64,000 nucleotides of DNA from Lachnospiraceae bacterium NE2001 (GTDB lineage Bacteria; Bacillota; Clostridia; Lachnospirales; Lachnospiraceae). Below are positions 56,175-63,887 of the stretch, one piece after another. How positions within the stretch are numbered: position 1 is the stretch's first letter; each line of letters starts with the position of its first letter. The stretch is taken from positions 124,001 through 188,000 of the forward strand of contig FOEK01000005.1 of the NCBI GenBank assembly GCA_900110635.1. The letters run 5' to 3'. Made by a program: the position numbers and the translations under genes. The notes below the pieces were generated by a model that saw nothing but the letters and a program-made list of their open reading frames with translations, did not search any database and was not told the origin of the DNA.

Positions 56175-56203
56175 TTGATTTATCACAAAAACCATGGTAA
56201 TAT
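56175..56203 (+). promoter_or_regulatory. Promoter of candidate small RNA
   Basis: TTGATT (56175-56180), 17 bases, TAATAT (56198-56203), extended TGG before the -10. A second TATAAT is at 56229-56234. Confidence 0.55.
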
Positions 56204-56209
56204 TAAATC

Positions 56210-56288
56210 ATCAAAAGAGAGAGTTATATATAATACTTAAAAACCATCCTTTCACCGAAACCCAGGCACCTCTAGCCTGGGTTTTTTA
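56210..56288 (+). ncRNA. Candidate small RNA of about 78 bases
   Basis: A good promoter and a strong intrinsic terminator bracket a stretch with no usable open frame. The unpaired part contains CCATCCTTTCACC, complementary to ribosome-site plus start sequences such as GAAAGGATG. Not an RNA family that I recognise. Confidence 0.4.
56258..56287 (+). terminator. Strong intrinsic terminator upstream of htpG
   Basis: AAACCCAGGC (56258-56267), 7-base loop, GCCTGGGTTT (56275-56284), T-run. No coding gene precedes it on this strand. Confidence 0.88.
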
Positions 56289-56312
56289 TTATGCGTGGAG
56301 CCACCGTAATGA

Positions 56313-56339
56313 TTAGCACTCGATGCTGTTGAGTGCTAA
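56313..56339 (+). promoter_or_regulatory. CIRCE operator (HrcA site)
   Basis: TTAGCACTC-N9-GAGTGCTAA, a perfect match to the CIRCE consensus. It lies 7 bases upstream of the htpG -35. Confidence 0.95.
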
Positions 56340-56346
56340 TTTATCG

Positions 56347-56375
56347 TTGACAATTATCTTCTTAAGACGTATTAT
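56347..56375 (+). promoter_or_regulatory. htpG promoter
   Basis: TTGACA (56347-56352), 17 bases, TATTAT (56370-56375). The -10 is flanked by two CTTAAG palindromes (56361, 56376), which could form another protein site. The leader carries a TGGTTTT/AAAACCA hairpin. Confidence 0.85.
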
Positions 56376-56443
56376 CTTAAGAGTGGTTTTCAAAAACCAA
56401 CATATTTTTGATAACATTTTATAGAAAAGAGGCGTTTTTAATT

Positions 56444-58402
56444 ATGGCAATTCAAAAAGGAAATCTTTCAATCGACAGCGAGAACATCTTCCCGATCATT
56501 AAGAAATGGCTCTATTCAGATCATGATATATTTATCCGTGAGCTTATTTCTAACGGCGTTGATGCTATTACGAAGATGAAGAGACTTGATTCCATGGGTG
56601 AGGCTACTGTGGAGGATGGTACTCACTATATGGTGACTGTTACTTCCAGTCCTAGTGAGAAGACAATAACCTTCCAGGATAATGGTATAGGTATGACCAA
56701 GGAAGAGGTTGAGAAGTACATCAATCAGATTGCATTTTCAGGTGCTGCTGATTTCCTTGAAAAGTATAAGGATAAGGATCAAAGTGAGCAGATCATTGGT
56801 CATTTCGGACTCGGTTTTTATTCAGCCTTTATGGTTGCTGACAAAGTAACTATTGATACGCTGTCATATAAGGATGATGCTGAGTCAGTTCATTGGGAGA
56901 GTGAGGGCGGCCTTACTTATGAAATGAGCGAGGGTAATCGTCTTGAACGTGGTACAACTATAACTCTTTACCTGGCCGAAGATTCTCTTGAGTTTGCTAA
57001 TGATTTCCGAGTAAAGGAAGTCATCAACAAGTATTGCTCATTTATGCCTATTGAGATTTATTATATAAATGAGGATAAGGCTAAGGAGGATGCAAAGAAG
57101 GAGATTGAAGCTGAGGTTAAGTCTGAAGAAGATGAGTTTATCGGTGATGCTCCTAAAAAGGATGATGAGGTTGTAGAGGCTGAGGAGACCAAGAAGGATG
57201 AGCCTAAACCATTAAATGATATCAACCCTCTGTGGACCAGAACACCTGCTGATTGCAAGGATGAAGAGTATATAGATTTCTATCAGCATCTGTTCCTGGA
57301 TTTCAAAGAGCCGCTGTTCTGGATACACCTCAACATGGATTATCCATTTAATCTGAAGGGTATTCTGTATTTTCCAAGAATAAATCCAAATATGGATAAG
57401 CTTGAGGGTACAGTTAAACTTTATAACAATCAGGTTTTTGTGGCAGACAATATAAAAGAAGTTATTCCTGAATTTCTTCTTGTACTTAAGGGCGTAATTG
57501 ATTGTCCTGATCTTCCTCTAAATGTATCTCGTTCTGCTCTTCAGAACGATGGCTTTGTTGCTAAGATATCTGACTATATAACCAAGAAGGTGGCTGATAA
57601 GCTTATTGGTATGTATAAGAATCATCGTGACAAATATGAAGAGCTTTGGGATGATCTCAGCCCATTTATCAAGTTTGGATGTCTCAGAGACAACAAGTTT
57701 GATGAGAAGATGAAGGATCATATGATCTTCAAGAACCTTGAGGACAAGTACATTACACTTCCTGAGTATCTTGAAGCAGCTAAGGATTCACACGAGAATC
57801 AGGTGTTCTATGTATCTGATGCTGAAACTCAGGCGAGATATATCCAGATGTTTAAGGATGAGAAGATAGATGCTATCTATCTTACACACAATATAGATAA
57901 TCCTTACATCACTATGATGGAAGCAAGAGATGATAAGGTTAAATTTGCTCGTATCGATTCTGACTTAAGTGCCAACTTCAAGGGTGAGGCTCTTTCTGAA
58001 GATGATGAGAAGAAGTTCACTGATTCACTCACAGAAACCTTTAAGAAGGCTCTGGGTGTTGAGGATATAAAGATTAAGGTTGAATCCTTAAAGGATGAAA
58101 ATGTTTCATCTATGCTTACTCAGTCTGAAGCAGATCGTCGTATGGCTGAAATGATGAAGATGTACTCTGAAGCAGGAATGGGCGGTATGGGTATGAACTT
58201 CGGTCAGGAGTCAGAAACATTGGTACTGAACTCTAACAACAAGCTGGTTAAGTACGTCCTGGATAATCCTGAAGAAGAGATAACTCCAACAATCTGCTGT
58301 CAGCTTTACGATCTGGCTGTTCTTGCTAACAAGCCACTTACTGCTGAAGAACTTACACGTTTCGTAGCCCGCAGCAACGAGATTCTTACAAAGCTTATAT
58401 AA
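56444..58402 (+). CDS. htpG: Hsp90-family chaperone HtpG
   Basis: ATP-dependent chaperone of the Hsp90 family. The 652-residue protein has the N-terminal GHKL ATPase motifs (FIRELISNGVDAITK with Val where SNASDA is usual; DNGIGMTKEEV; GHFGLGFYSAFMVA), a charged linker (about 220-265, rich in E/K/D) that is longer than in E. coli HtpG, and middle and C-terminal domains (VADNIKEVIPEFL; LPLNVSRSALQND; DLAVLANKPLTAEELTRFV). The ATG at 56444 follows AAAAGAGGCG. CIRCE upstream implies HrcA control, so heat should induce it. Confidence 0.96.
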   Translation: MAIQKGNLSIDSENIFPIIKKWLYSDHDIFIRELISNGVDAITKMKRLDSMGEATVEDGTHYMVTVTSSPSEKTITFQDNGIGMTKEEVEKYINQIAFSGAADFLEKYKDKDQSEQIIGHFGLGFYSAFMVADKVTIDTLSYKDDAESVHWESEGGLTYEMSEGNRLERGTTITLYLAEDSLEFANDFRVKEVINKYCSFMPIEIYYINEDKAKEDAKKEIEAEVKSEEDEFIGDAPKKDDEVVEAEETKKDEPKPLNDINPLWTRTPADCKDEEYIDFYQHLFLDFKEPLFWIHLNMDYPFNLKGILYFPRINPNMDKLEGTVKLYNNQVFVADNIKEVIPEFLLVLKGVIDCPDLPLNVSRSALQNDGFVAKISDYITKKVADKLIGMYKNHRDKYEELWDDLSPFIKFGCLRDNKFDEKMKDHMIFKNLEDKYITLPEYLEAAKDSHENQVFYVSDAETQARYIQMFKDEKIDAIYLTHNIDNPYITMMEARDDKVKFARIDSDLSANFKGEALSEDDEKKFTDSLTETFKKALGVEDIKIKVESLKDENVSSMLTQSEADRRMAEMMKMYSEAGMGGMGMNFGQESETLVLNSNNKLVKYVLDNPEEEITPTICCQLYDLAVLANKPLTAEELTRFVARSNEILTKLI

Positions 58403-58421
58403 TTATAGATTTCCAACTAGG

Positions 58422-58472
58422 CAACAATTGGGGACGGTTCTCAAATAGACAGTTGAGAACCGTCCCTTGTTG
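58422..58472. repeat. REP-like palindrome, GGGACGGTTCTCAA type
   Basis: CAACAA...GGGACGGTTCTCAA (58431-58444), loop of 8, TTGAGAACCGTCCC (58453-58466), TTGTTG. A 14-pair core stem without T-run, related to 23595, 39636 and 51805. Confidence 0.8.
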
Positions 58473-58483
58473 TTGATTGTACT

Positions 58484-58512
58484 TGTATAAGGTTATAGAA
58501 ATGTAGTAGAAT
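58484..58512 (+). promoter_or_regulatory. Putative cysK promoter
   Basis: TTGTAT (58484-58489), 17 bases, TAGAAT (58507-58512). Confidence 0.45.
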
Positions 58513-58549
58513 AGCGGATAGTTACAAACTATAACAAGGAGACTTTATA

Positions 58550-59479
58550 ATGATATATAATAATGTGTTAGAGGCTGTTGGCCATACCCCAATGTTTAGA
58601 TTACAGAGAATGGTGCCTGAGAACTGTGCAGAGGTTTTAGTAAAGTTTGAGGGAGTAAATATAGGTGGTTCTATTAAAACTAGAACTGCTCTAAATATGA
58701 TACTTAAGGCTGAAAAGGAAGGTCTCATTGATAAAGATACAATAATCGTAGAACCAACAAGTGGAAACCAGGGAATCGGACTTGCGTTGGTTGGAGCTGT
58801 AAGAGGCTACAAGACTATTATCATAATGCCTGATTCAGTTAGTGAAGAGCGGCGTAAGATAGTTAATCATTACGGTGCAGAGGTGATACTTATTCACGAC
58901 GATGGCGATATAGGAAAATGTATTGATGAATGTCTTCAGACTGCTTTACGTATGCAGAAGGAGAATCCTAAGGTATTTGTTCCTCAACAGTTTTCTAATA
59001 TAAATAATCCTAAAGCTCATAAGAATCATACTGCACTTGAGATAATGGAACAGGTTGCTGGTCCAATCGATGGCTTCTGTTCTGGAATAGGTACAGGTGG
59101 TACTATCACTGGTATTGGCGAGGTTCTTAAGGCTCAGTACCCTGATATTGAGATATGGGCTGTTGAGCCTGAAAATGCAGCAATCCTTGCTGGTGGAAAT
59201 ATTGGAACTCATCTTCAGATGGGCATTGGCGATGGCATAATTCCTGATATTTTAAATCAGGATATATATGATGATATATATGTAGTAACTGATGACGAGG
59301 CAATAACAACTGCTCAGCGTCTTGCTAGAGAGGAAGGTCTTCTTTGCGGTATTTCCAGTGGCACAAATGTTGCGGCAGCTATTAAGCTCGCTGAGAAGCT
59401 GGGCCCAGGTAAGACTGTTGTTACTGTACTTCCTGATACTGCAGAGCGTTACTTCTCAACACCACTTTTCGAGGATTAG
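58550..59479 (+). CDS. cysK: Cysteine synthase-family PLP enzyme
   Basis: A 309-residue PLP enzyme of the O-acetylserine sulfhydrylase family. The PLP lysine is Lys43 in GGSIKTR, the substrate loop is PTSGNQGIGLA, the PLP phosphate loop GIGTGGTITGIG, and the C-terminal GISSGTNVAAA is present. Standard CysK has SVKDR and TSGNTG; here Asp is Thr and the loop Thr is Gln, so the acceptor or nucleophile could differ. Cysteine from O-acetylserine and sulfide is the default reading. The start follows AAGGAGACTTTATA. The next gene follows after 24 bases. Confidence 0.82.
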   Translation: MIYNNVLEAVGHTPMFRLQRMVPENCAEVLVKFEGVNIGGSIKTRTALNMILKAEKEGLIDKDTIIVEPTSGNQGIGLALVGAVRGYKTIIIMPDSVSEERRKIVNHYGAEVILIHDDGDIGKCIDECLQTALRMQKENPKVFVPQQFSNINNPKAHKNHTALEIMEQVAGPIDGFCSGIGTGGTITGIGEVLKAQYPDIEIWAVEPENAAILAGGNIGTHLQMGIGDGIIPDILNQDIYDDIYVVTDDEAITTAQRLAREEGLLCGISSGTNVAAAIKLAEKLGPGKTVVTVLPDTAERYFSTPLFED

Positions 59480-59503
59480 AAATAAAAACTGGAGATAACT
59501 AAA

Positions 59504-60127
59504 ATGTGGGATACCATATTAAAGAATATATTTAAAGAAAATCAAAAATGTATCGTAAGTCAGGATGATGACGGAATACTTGCCGGTAAGCTCTTGACAA
59601 AGTTCCTTAACTGGGAGGTTGTGGGATACTGCTCATATAATGGTGAAGAAGAGGATGAGATATGGCTTCTGGATGAGGATTTTGATCTTAATGATGCTGT
59701 ATTTGTTGGGGTTCCTGTTTCTGATCCTTATATTTCCTGCGTTGATACACATTTTATTGCACCAGATAAGGACTATATTGACACATATAAAGAGTATGGC
59801 AATAAAATAAATCCTAATGTTATGAATGGCCTGGTCCGTTGGAATGATGAAAATAGTAGTGATATAGATGAGGCCTATACTATGGGTACAGCCATATTTG
59901 TGGCTGAATGTCTTATTAAAGTAGGTGCTATGTCAGCTGATCAATTGGGTGATTTGGAAACGGATTTGCCTGAACTTCCTGACGGTGACAAAGTTCCATT
60001 TGAAGGATTAAGCGGTAAGAAGGACGCAGTTCATAAGGCTGTACTAAATAACGTGATCAATGTATATGATACATTTGCATTTTCATTTGACAGCAACTAT
60101 ACCATATCATTTACTGAATACATATAG
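59504..60127 (+). CDS. Hypothetical protein, possible degenerate DHH phosphoesterase fold
   Basis: A 207-residue soluble acidic protein that I do not recognise with certainty. IVSQDDDGILAGKLLTKFL near residue 17 resembles the DHH/RecJ motif I (D-x-DG followed by a small-residue helix), and VFVGVPVSDPYISCVDTHF resembles the later DHH-motif strand with DTH in place of DHH. The second half has no motif. It follows the cysK-like gene by 24 bases, probably one operon. The start has a poor ribosome site (GGAGATAACTAAA). Confidence 0.55.
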   Translation: MWDTILKNIFKENQKCIVSQDDDGILAGKLLTKFLNWEVVGYCSYNGEEEDEIWLLDEDFDLNDAVFVGVPVSDPYISCVDTHFIAPDKDYIDTYKEYGNKINPNVMNGLVRWNDENSSDIDEAYTMGTAIFVAECLIKVGAMSADQLGDLETDLPELPDGDKVPFEGLSGKKDAVHKAVLNNVINVYDTFAFSFDSNYTISFTEYI

Positions 60128-60128
60128 C

Positions 60129-60153
60129 TGTCACGGGGACGTAACTACTGACA
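60129..60153. repeat. REP-like palindrome, TGTCACGGGGACGTAACTACTGACA
   Basis: TGTCA (60129-60133) and TGACA (60149-60153) bracket CGGGGACGTAACTAC. It is a near copy of 12938-12965 and begins at the stop codon of the preceding gene. Confidence 0.65.
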
Positions 60154-60201
60154 ACTATTTGGGGTATATAGCCAAATGTGGCAAGGTATTAGGGGGATTA
60201 T

Positions 60202-61545
60202 ATGAAATTAAATAATAAAAATACAGTTCTGATCGGACTTGCATTTATGTCTATTACTGCGTTTTGGCAATTATATGATAATGTAATTCCGCTTCTTCTT
60301 ACGAATACATTTCATCTAAATGAAACTCTGTCCGGTGCGATTATGGCGGCGGACAATATCCTGGCCCTGTTCCTGCTTCCGTTTTTTGGAAAGCTTTCGG
60401 ATAATACCAATACAAAAATAGGAAAGCGTATGCCGTATATAATTGGTGGTACAGCCGTTGCGGTTGTGCTGCTGAATCTTCTGCCAATAGTGGAAAATGG
60501 ATACGCTGCCGGAAAAACTGGCGCTTTATACAGCTTCGGTTTCTTTGTGGTTCTTCTAGGACTTCTTCTTTTTACAATGTCTACATATCGTTCACCGGCT
60601 GTAGCGCTTATGCCTGATGTGACTCCAAAGCCACTTCGTTCCAGGGCAAATGCTATCATCAATCTGATGGGTGCCGGAGGTGGTATCATATATCTTATCT
60701 TCGCAAGTGTTATGTATCCAAAGTCTAAGATAGAGGGACTTGATCACGTTAACTATCGTCCGCTCTTTATCTTTATGGCGGTGTTTATGGCTGTCTGCAT
60801 CATCCTCATGAAGCTGACTGTAAATGAGCCAAAGCTTGCTGCTGAAAATGAGAAGATTGAGAAGGAACATCCAGAGTGGGATCTTACTGAAGAGGACGAA
60901 AAAGGTCAGAGTACCGGTAAACTTCCGAAAGAGGTTATGCGCTCAATGCTTTTCCTGCTTGCGTCGATCTTCCTGTGGTTTATCGGCTACAATGCAGTAA
61001 CCACCTGGTTCACTACATATATCAGCAATATAATGGGAGAGGGACTTGGCGGAGCTTCTACTTGTTTCCTTATAGCAAATGTTGGAGCGATTGTTTCTTA
61101 TATACCAATTGGTCATCTGGCTTCAAAGATAGGACGAAAGAAATCTATCTATCTCGGAACTCTGCTTTTAACGCTGACATTTGGCCTCTGCTTTATTCTT
61201 ACTACAACATCCGACCATGTGACGGTTCTGATGTATATAACCTTCGCTTTGGTTGGTCTTGCGTGGGCTGCAATAAATGTCAATTCACTTCCAATGGTTG
61301 TTGAAATGTGTCGCGGTGCCGATTGTGGCAAGTTCACTGGATATTACTATACCGCATCTATGGCAGGACAGGTTCTTACACCAATTATGGCAGGCTTTCT
61401 GATGCGTAACATCAGCTACAAAATACTGTTTATCTACGCCACAATATTTGCATTTGTCAGCTTCCTCACAATGACCCAGGTGCGTCACGGTGATGTGAAA
61501 GCCGCAGCTGCATCTGGCCTCGACGCCTTCGAAGACATGGAATAA
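60202..61545 (+). CDS. MFS transporter, SLC45/GPH-like
   Basis: A 447-residue polytopic transporter with about twelve helices. The N-terminal half has FWQLYDNVIPLLLTNTFHLN and the loop GKLSDNTNTKIGKRMPYIIG, a glycoside-cation symporter/SLC45 version of the MFS loop (D-x-T-x-x-GRR/KR). The central loop is acidic and charged (about 215-245), and the second half has GHLASKIGRKKSIYLG. The motif suggests a sugar or glycoside substrate with proton or sodium, but this is inference. The start follows AGGGGGATTAT. Confidence 0.85.
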   Translation: MKLNNKNTVLIGLAFMSITAFWQLYDNVIPLLLTNTFHLNETLSGAIMAADNILALFLLPFFGKLSDNTNTKIGKRMPYIIGGTAVAVVLLNLLPIVENGYAAGKTGALYSFGFFVVLLGLLLFTMSTYRSPAVALMPDVTPKPLRSRANAIINLMGAGGGIIYLIFASVMYPKSKIEGLDHVNYRPLFIFMAVFMAVCIILMKLTVNEPKLAAENEKIEKEHPEWDLTEEDEKGQSTGKLPKEVMRSMLFLLASIFLWFIGYNAVTTWFTTYISNIMGEGLGGASTCFLIANVGAIVSYIPIGHLASKIGRKKSIYLGTLLLTLTFGLCFILTTTSDHVTVLMYITFALVGLAWAAINVNSLPMVVEMCRGADCGKFTGYYYTASMAGQVLTPIMAGFLMRNISYKILFIYATIFAFVSFLTMTQVRHGDVKAAAASGLDAFEDME

Positions 61546-61650
61546 TGTGCAATGGGGTCTGACTTCCTTCGCTCACGCTCAGGCGCTAAAAACGTGTCTG
61601 CCACAGGCAGACAACGCGCCCATTGCACATAGGTCTGTCCCCAATTGCAC
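61546..61650. repeat. REP-like TGCAATGGGG element carrying a nested hairpin insert
   Basis: TGTGCAATGGGG (61546-61557) and CCCATTGCACA (61619-61629), then ATAGGTCTGTCCCCAATTGCACA. Compared with 39141-39195, about 57 extra bases sit in the loop; they include GTCTGCC-ACA-GGCAGAC (61596-61612) and CTTCGCTC/GGCGCTAA wording. Confidence 0.75.
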
Positions 61651-61689
61651 ATTTGGCATCAAAATAGTATCAAAATGGAGTTATAAATT

Positions 61690-63054
61690 ATGGATAACAA
61701 TAATCCCTACAACAATGATCCGTACAATAACAATCAGTATGGAAATCAAATGAATCAATATGATCAAAGTCTGTATAGTAATCAGACGGATCCATACGGT
61801 AATCAGCAGTCAAATCAGTACCAGCAGAATCCATACGGAAACCAGCAGCCAAATCAGTACCAGCAGAATCCGTATGGAAACCAGCAACAAAATCAGTACC
61901 AGCAGAATCCATATGGCGGCCAGCAACAAAATCAGTACCAGCAGAATCCATACGGAAATCAGCAGCTGAACCAGTATCAGCAACCGAATCAGTACCAGCA
62001 GAGTCCATATGGCGGCCAGCAATCTTCTCTGTACCAGCAAAGCCAGTATTCGCCAAATTACGAACCAGTAGAGGAAGAGGGGAAGACGCTTGGCATTCTC
62101 TCGATTATCTTCGGTTTATTTATTCCATTTATAGGACTTATTCTTGGTATCGTTGGTGCTGTAAAGGCTAAGAAGAATAAGAATACACATGGTCCAATGA
62201 TAATAAACATTGTTGGTATTGGTATATCTTCGTTGATTTTGATCATCTATATTCTCGTAATTGTTGCTATGGTTGTCGGTTTTAAGTCATCAATGGATGA
62301 GCTTAGTGATGCCGGATATGATTACAGCAGCATAAGTGATAACGATGATGATTCTGATATTACAAGTGTAAATGTTATCGGTGATGATGACAAAGATAAG
62401 GATGATGAAGACGATAAAGATAATGACGACAAAGATAAAGACGATGTAATCGATAATAATGACGACAAAGATAAAGACGATGTGATCGATAATAATGACG
62501 ATAGCAATGACGACACAAGTATTACATCAGGTTCTAGTGATACTACTAGCGATGATTCAAGTGCTGTTTATAGTGATCAATTTGATGATTCCGATGAATC
62601 CTATCCAAATGCATATACGCCGTCGTATGAAACTGTAACAAAAGGTGATGAAACTCTTGGATATATAGATGTTCCGGCAACGTATATGGATTTCTATGAG
62701 ACTGGTGGCTATAGTGACAACTTGCTGGCGCATCAGCAATATGCATACGGAATGTATGATATAGTTACACATTTTACTTATTCATCAGAAACTATACCAA
62801 ACCTTGAAGGGTATGCGGCTGGACTTCAGATATCTTTATCAGCAAGTGCCGAGACCTGTACTGTGTACAATGCCACCTTCGGTGAAAACAGCGGTTTCCT
62901 CGTTGTTGGTGAATATAGTGACGGCTGCACTCTCAGAGCATTTATATTTAAAGATGGAAATGGCAACGTTCAGTATCTATGCGTCGAAGGACTTGATGAT
63001 GAGTATTCAGATGTATACAGGACGGTTTTCTGCAACTATAAAGCTAAGCAATAA
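61690..63054 (+). CDS. Gln/Asn/Tyr-rich membrane protein with acidic repeat linker
   Basis: A 454-residue protein of four parts. Residues 1-125 are low-complexity Q/N/P/Y repeats, several copies of a 12-residue NQYQQNPYGNQQ unit. Residues about 127-195 hold two hydrophobic helices of DUF4190 style (LGILSIIFGLFIPFIGLILG; GISSLILIIYILVIVAMVVG) joined by a basic loop KAKKNKN. Residues about 215-300 are Asp/Lys-rich repeats (KDKDDVIDNNDD twice) then Ser/Thr-rich. The C-terminal 150 residues (ETLGYIDVPATYMDFYETGG; TCTVYNATFGENSGFLVVGE) form a probable extracellular domain. The start follows ATGGAGTTATAAATT. Function unknown. Confidence 0.8.
   Translation: MDNNNPYNNDPYNNNQYGNQMNQYDQSLYSNQTDPYGNQQSNQYQQNPYGNQQPNQYQQNPYGNQQQNQYQQNPYGGQQQNQYQQNPYGNQQLNQYQQPNQYQQSPYGGQQSSLYQQSQYSPNYEPVEEEGKTLGILSIIFGLFIPFIGLILGIVGAVKAKKNKNTHGPMIINIVGIGISSLILIIYILVIVAMVVGFKSSMDELSDAGYDYSSISDNDDDSDITSVNVIGDDDKDKDDEDDKDNDDKDKDDVIDNNDDKDKDDVIDNNDDSNDDTSITSGSSDTTSDDSSAVYSDQFDDSDESYPNAYTPSYETVTKGDETLGYIDVPATYMDFYETGGYSDNLLAHQQYAYGMYDIVTHFTYSSETIPNLEGYAAGLQISLSASAETCTVYNATFGENSGFLVVGEYSDGCTLRAFIFKDGNGNVQYLCVEGLDDEYSDVYRTVFCNYKAKQ
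61790..62035 (+). repeat. 36-bp in-frame tandem repeats
   Basis: About six degenerate copies of a 36-base unit (AATCAGTACCAGCAGAAT, then CCATACGGAAACCAGCAG), encoding the 12-residue Gln/Asn repeat. Confidence 0.85.
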
Positions 63055-63119
63055 CTATTATATTTTATATATTTAAGATATATTTAAAGATTTATTTGAT
63101 AAAGTATATTAATATTAAG

Positions 63120-63162
63120 GAGTCGGTTAGTGAAATGTTTTTATTCTTTTACTAACTGACTC
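63120..63162. repeat. Intergenic hairpin
   Basis: GAGTCGGTTAGT pairs with ACTAACTGACTC (12 pairs, one G-U) around a T-rich loop. It has no T-run after it; it may end the preceding transcript or stabilise RNA. Confidence 0.55.
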
Positions 63163-63217
63163 ATTTAAGTTATAAAGATAAGTGGCAGTTTAAATTATGC
63201 AGGAAAGGTGTAAGGAT

Positions 63218-63736
63218 ATGTATAAGAGAGTGGTAAAAAGAATAGGGGTTGCTGTACTGGCTTTCGGCCTGCTTATGACTAGTGGTTGTGGCAAGAAAGC
63301 TCCTGATGATTGGTATATGGAGGTCGAACAGTATTTTGAGGCAGGCTTCAAGGATGGATGGTCTCACGATGTTCAGTCTGTCATTATGAAGGATGAATAC
63401 AAGGATAAAGATCTTAAGTTTGGCTACTATGTTATCGATCTTGATAATGATGGCACAGATGAATTCCTGGTTGGTTACGACAATGGAACAAAGCCAACTG
63501 TCTTTACAGATATATTTATCTATCATTCTGATTTTGGTCCTCACGAGATTTTCAGTGGTGGAAATGAAACCATTTACTACCTGTGTAACGATAATACAAT
63601 CTATGAAGAGTTCTATATTGGCAAGACTGCATACACAAAGTATATGAAATGTCAGGCTGGCAGTGACAATTCCTTCCTGGTTGTTGAATCAGGTGGAGAA
63701 CCAAGAATTGTTCCGCTTACATATTTCGATTATTAA
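63218..63736 (+). CDS. Small lipoprotein with calcium-loop-like motif
   Basis: A 172-residue lipoprotein: basic start, hydrophobic helix and lipobox MTSGC (Cys at about residue 24). The mature part contains YYVIDLDNDGTDEFLVGYDN, an EF-hand/FG-GAP-like acidic loop common in Lachnospiraceae lipoproteins and similar to the loop in the M13 lipoprotein at 45136. The start at 63218 is 7 bases after AAAGGTG; the ATG at 63197 overlaps that site. Extracellular; function unknown. Confidence 0.8.
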   Translation: MYKRVVKRIGVAVLAFGLLMTSGCGKKAPDDWYMEVEQYFEAGFKDGWSHDVQSVIMKDEYKDKDLKFGYYVIDLDNDGTDEFLVGYDNGTKPTVFTDIFIYHSDFGPHEIFSGGNETIYYLCNDNTIYEEFYIGKTAYTKYMKCQAGSDNSFLVVESGGEPRIVPLTYFDY

Positions 63737-63823
63737 ATATTTAAAAAACTAGATTAAAGCCCTTTGAAACTGAGTTCTCGGAGGACTTAAATTATTATAT
63801 TTAGCAAAATATAGTATATCTTA

Positions 63824-63852
63824 TTTCCATAATCAACAATATGTAGTATAAT
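63824..63852 (+). promoter_or_regulatory. Putative promoter of the last gene
   Basis: TTTCCA (63824-63829), 17 bases, TATAAT (63847-63852). Confidence 0.5.
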
Positions 63853-63887
63853 GTATAACATTAAAAAACAAAGGAGGACAATCTTTG

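Noticed and set aside
61688-62056. Minus-strand frame with repeated DSAGTD units
   Set aside because: It is the antisense shadow of the Gln/Asn-repeat coding region, which has the ribosome site and flanking domains.
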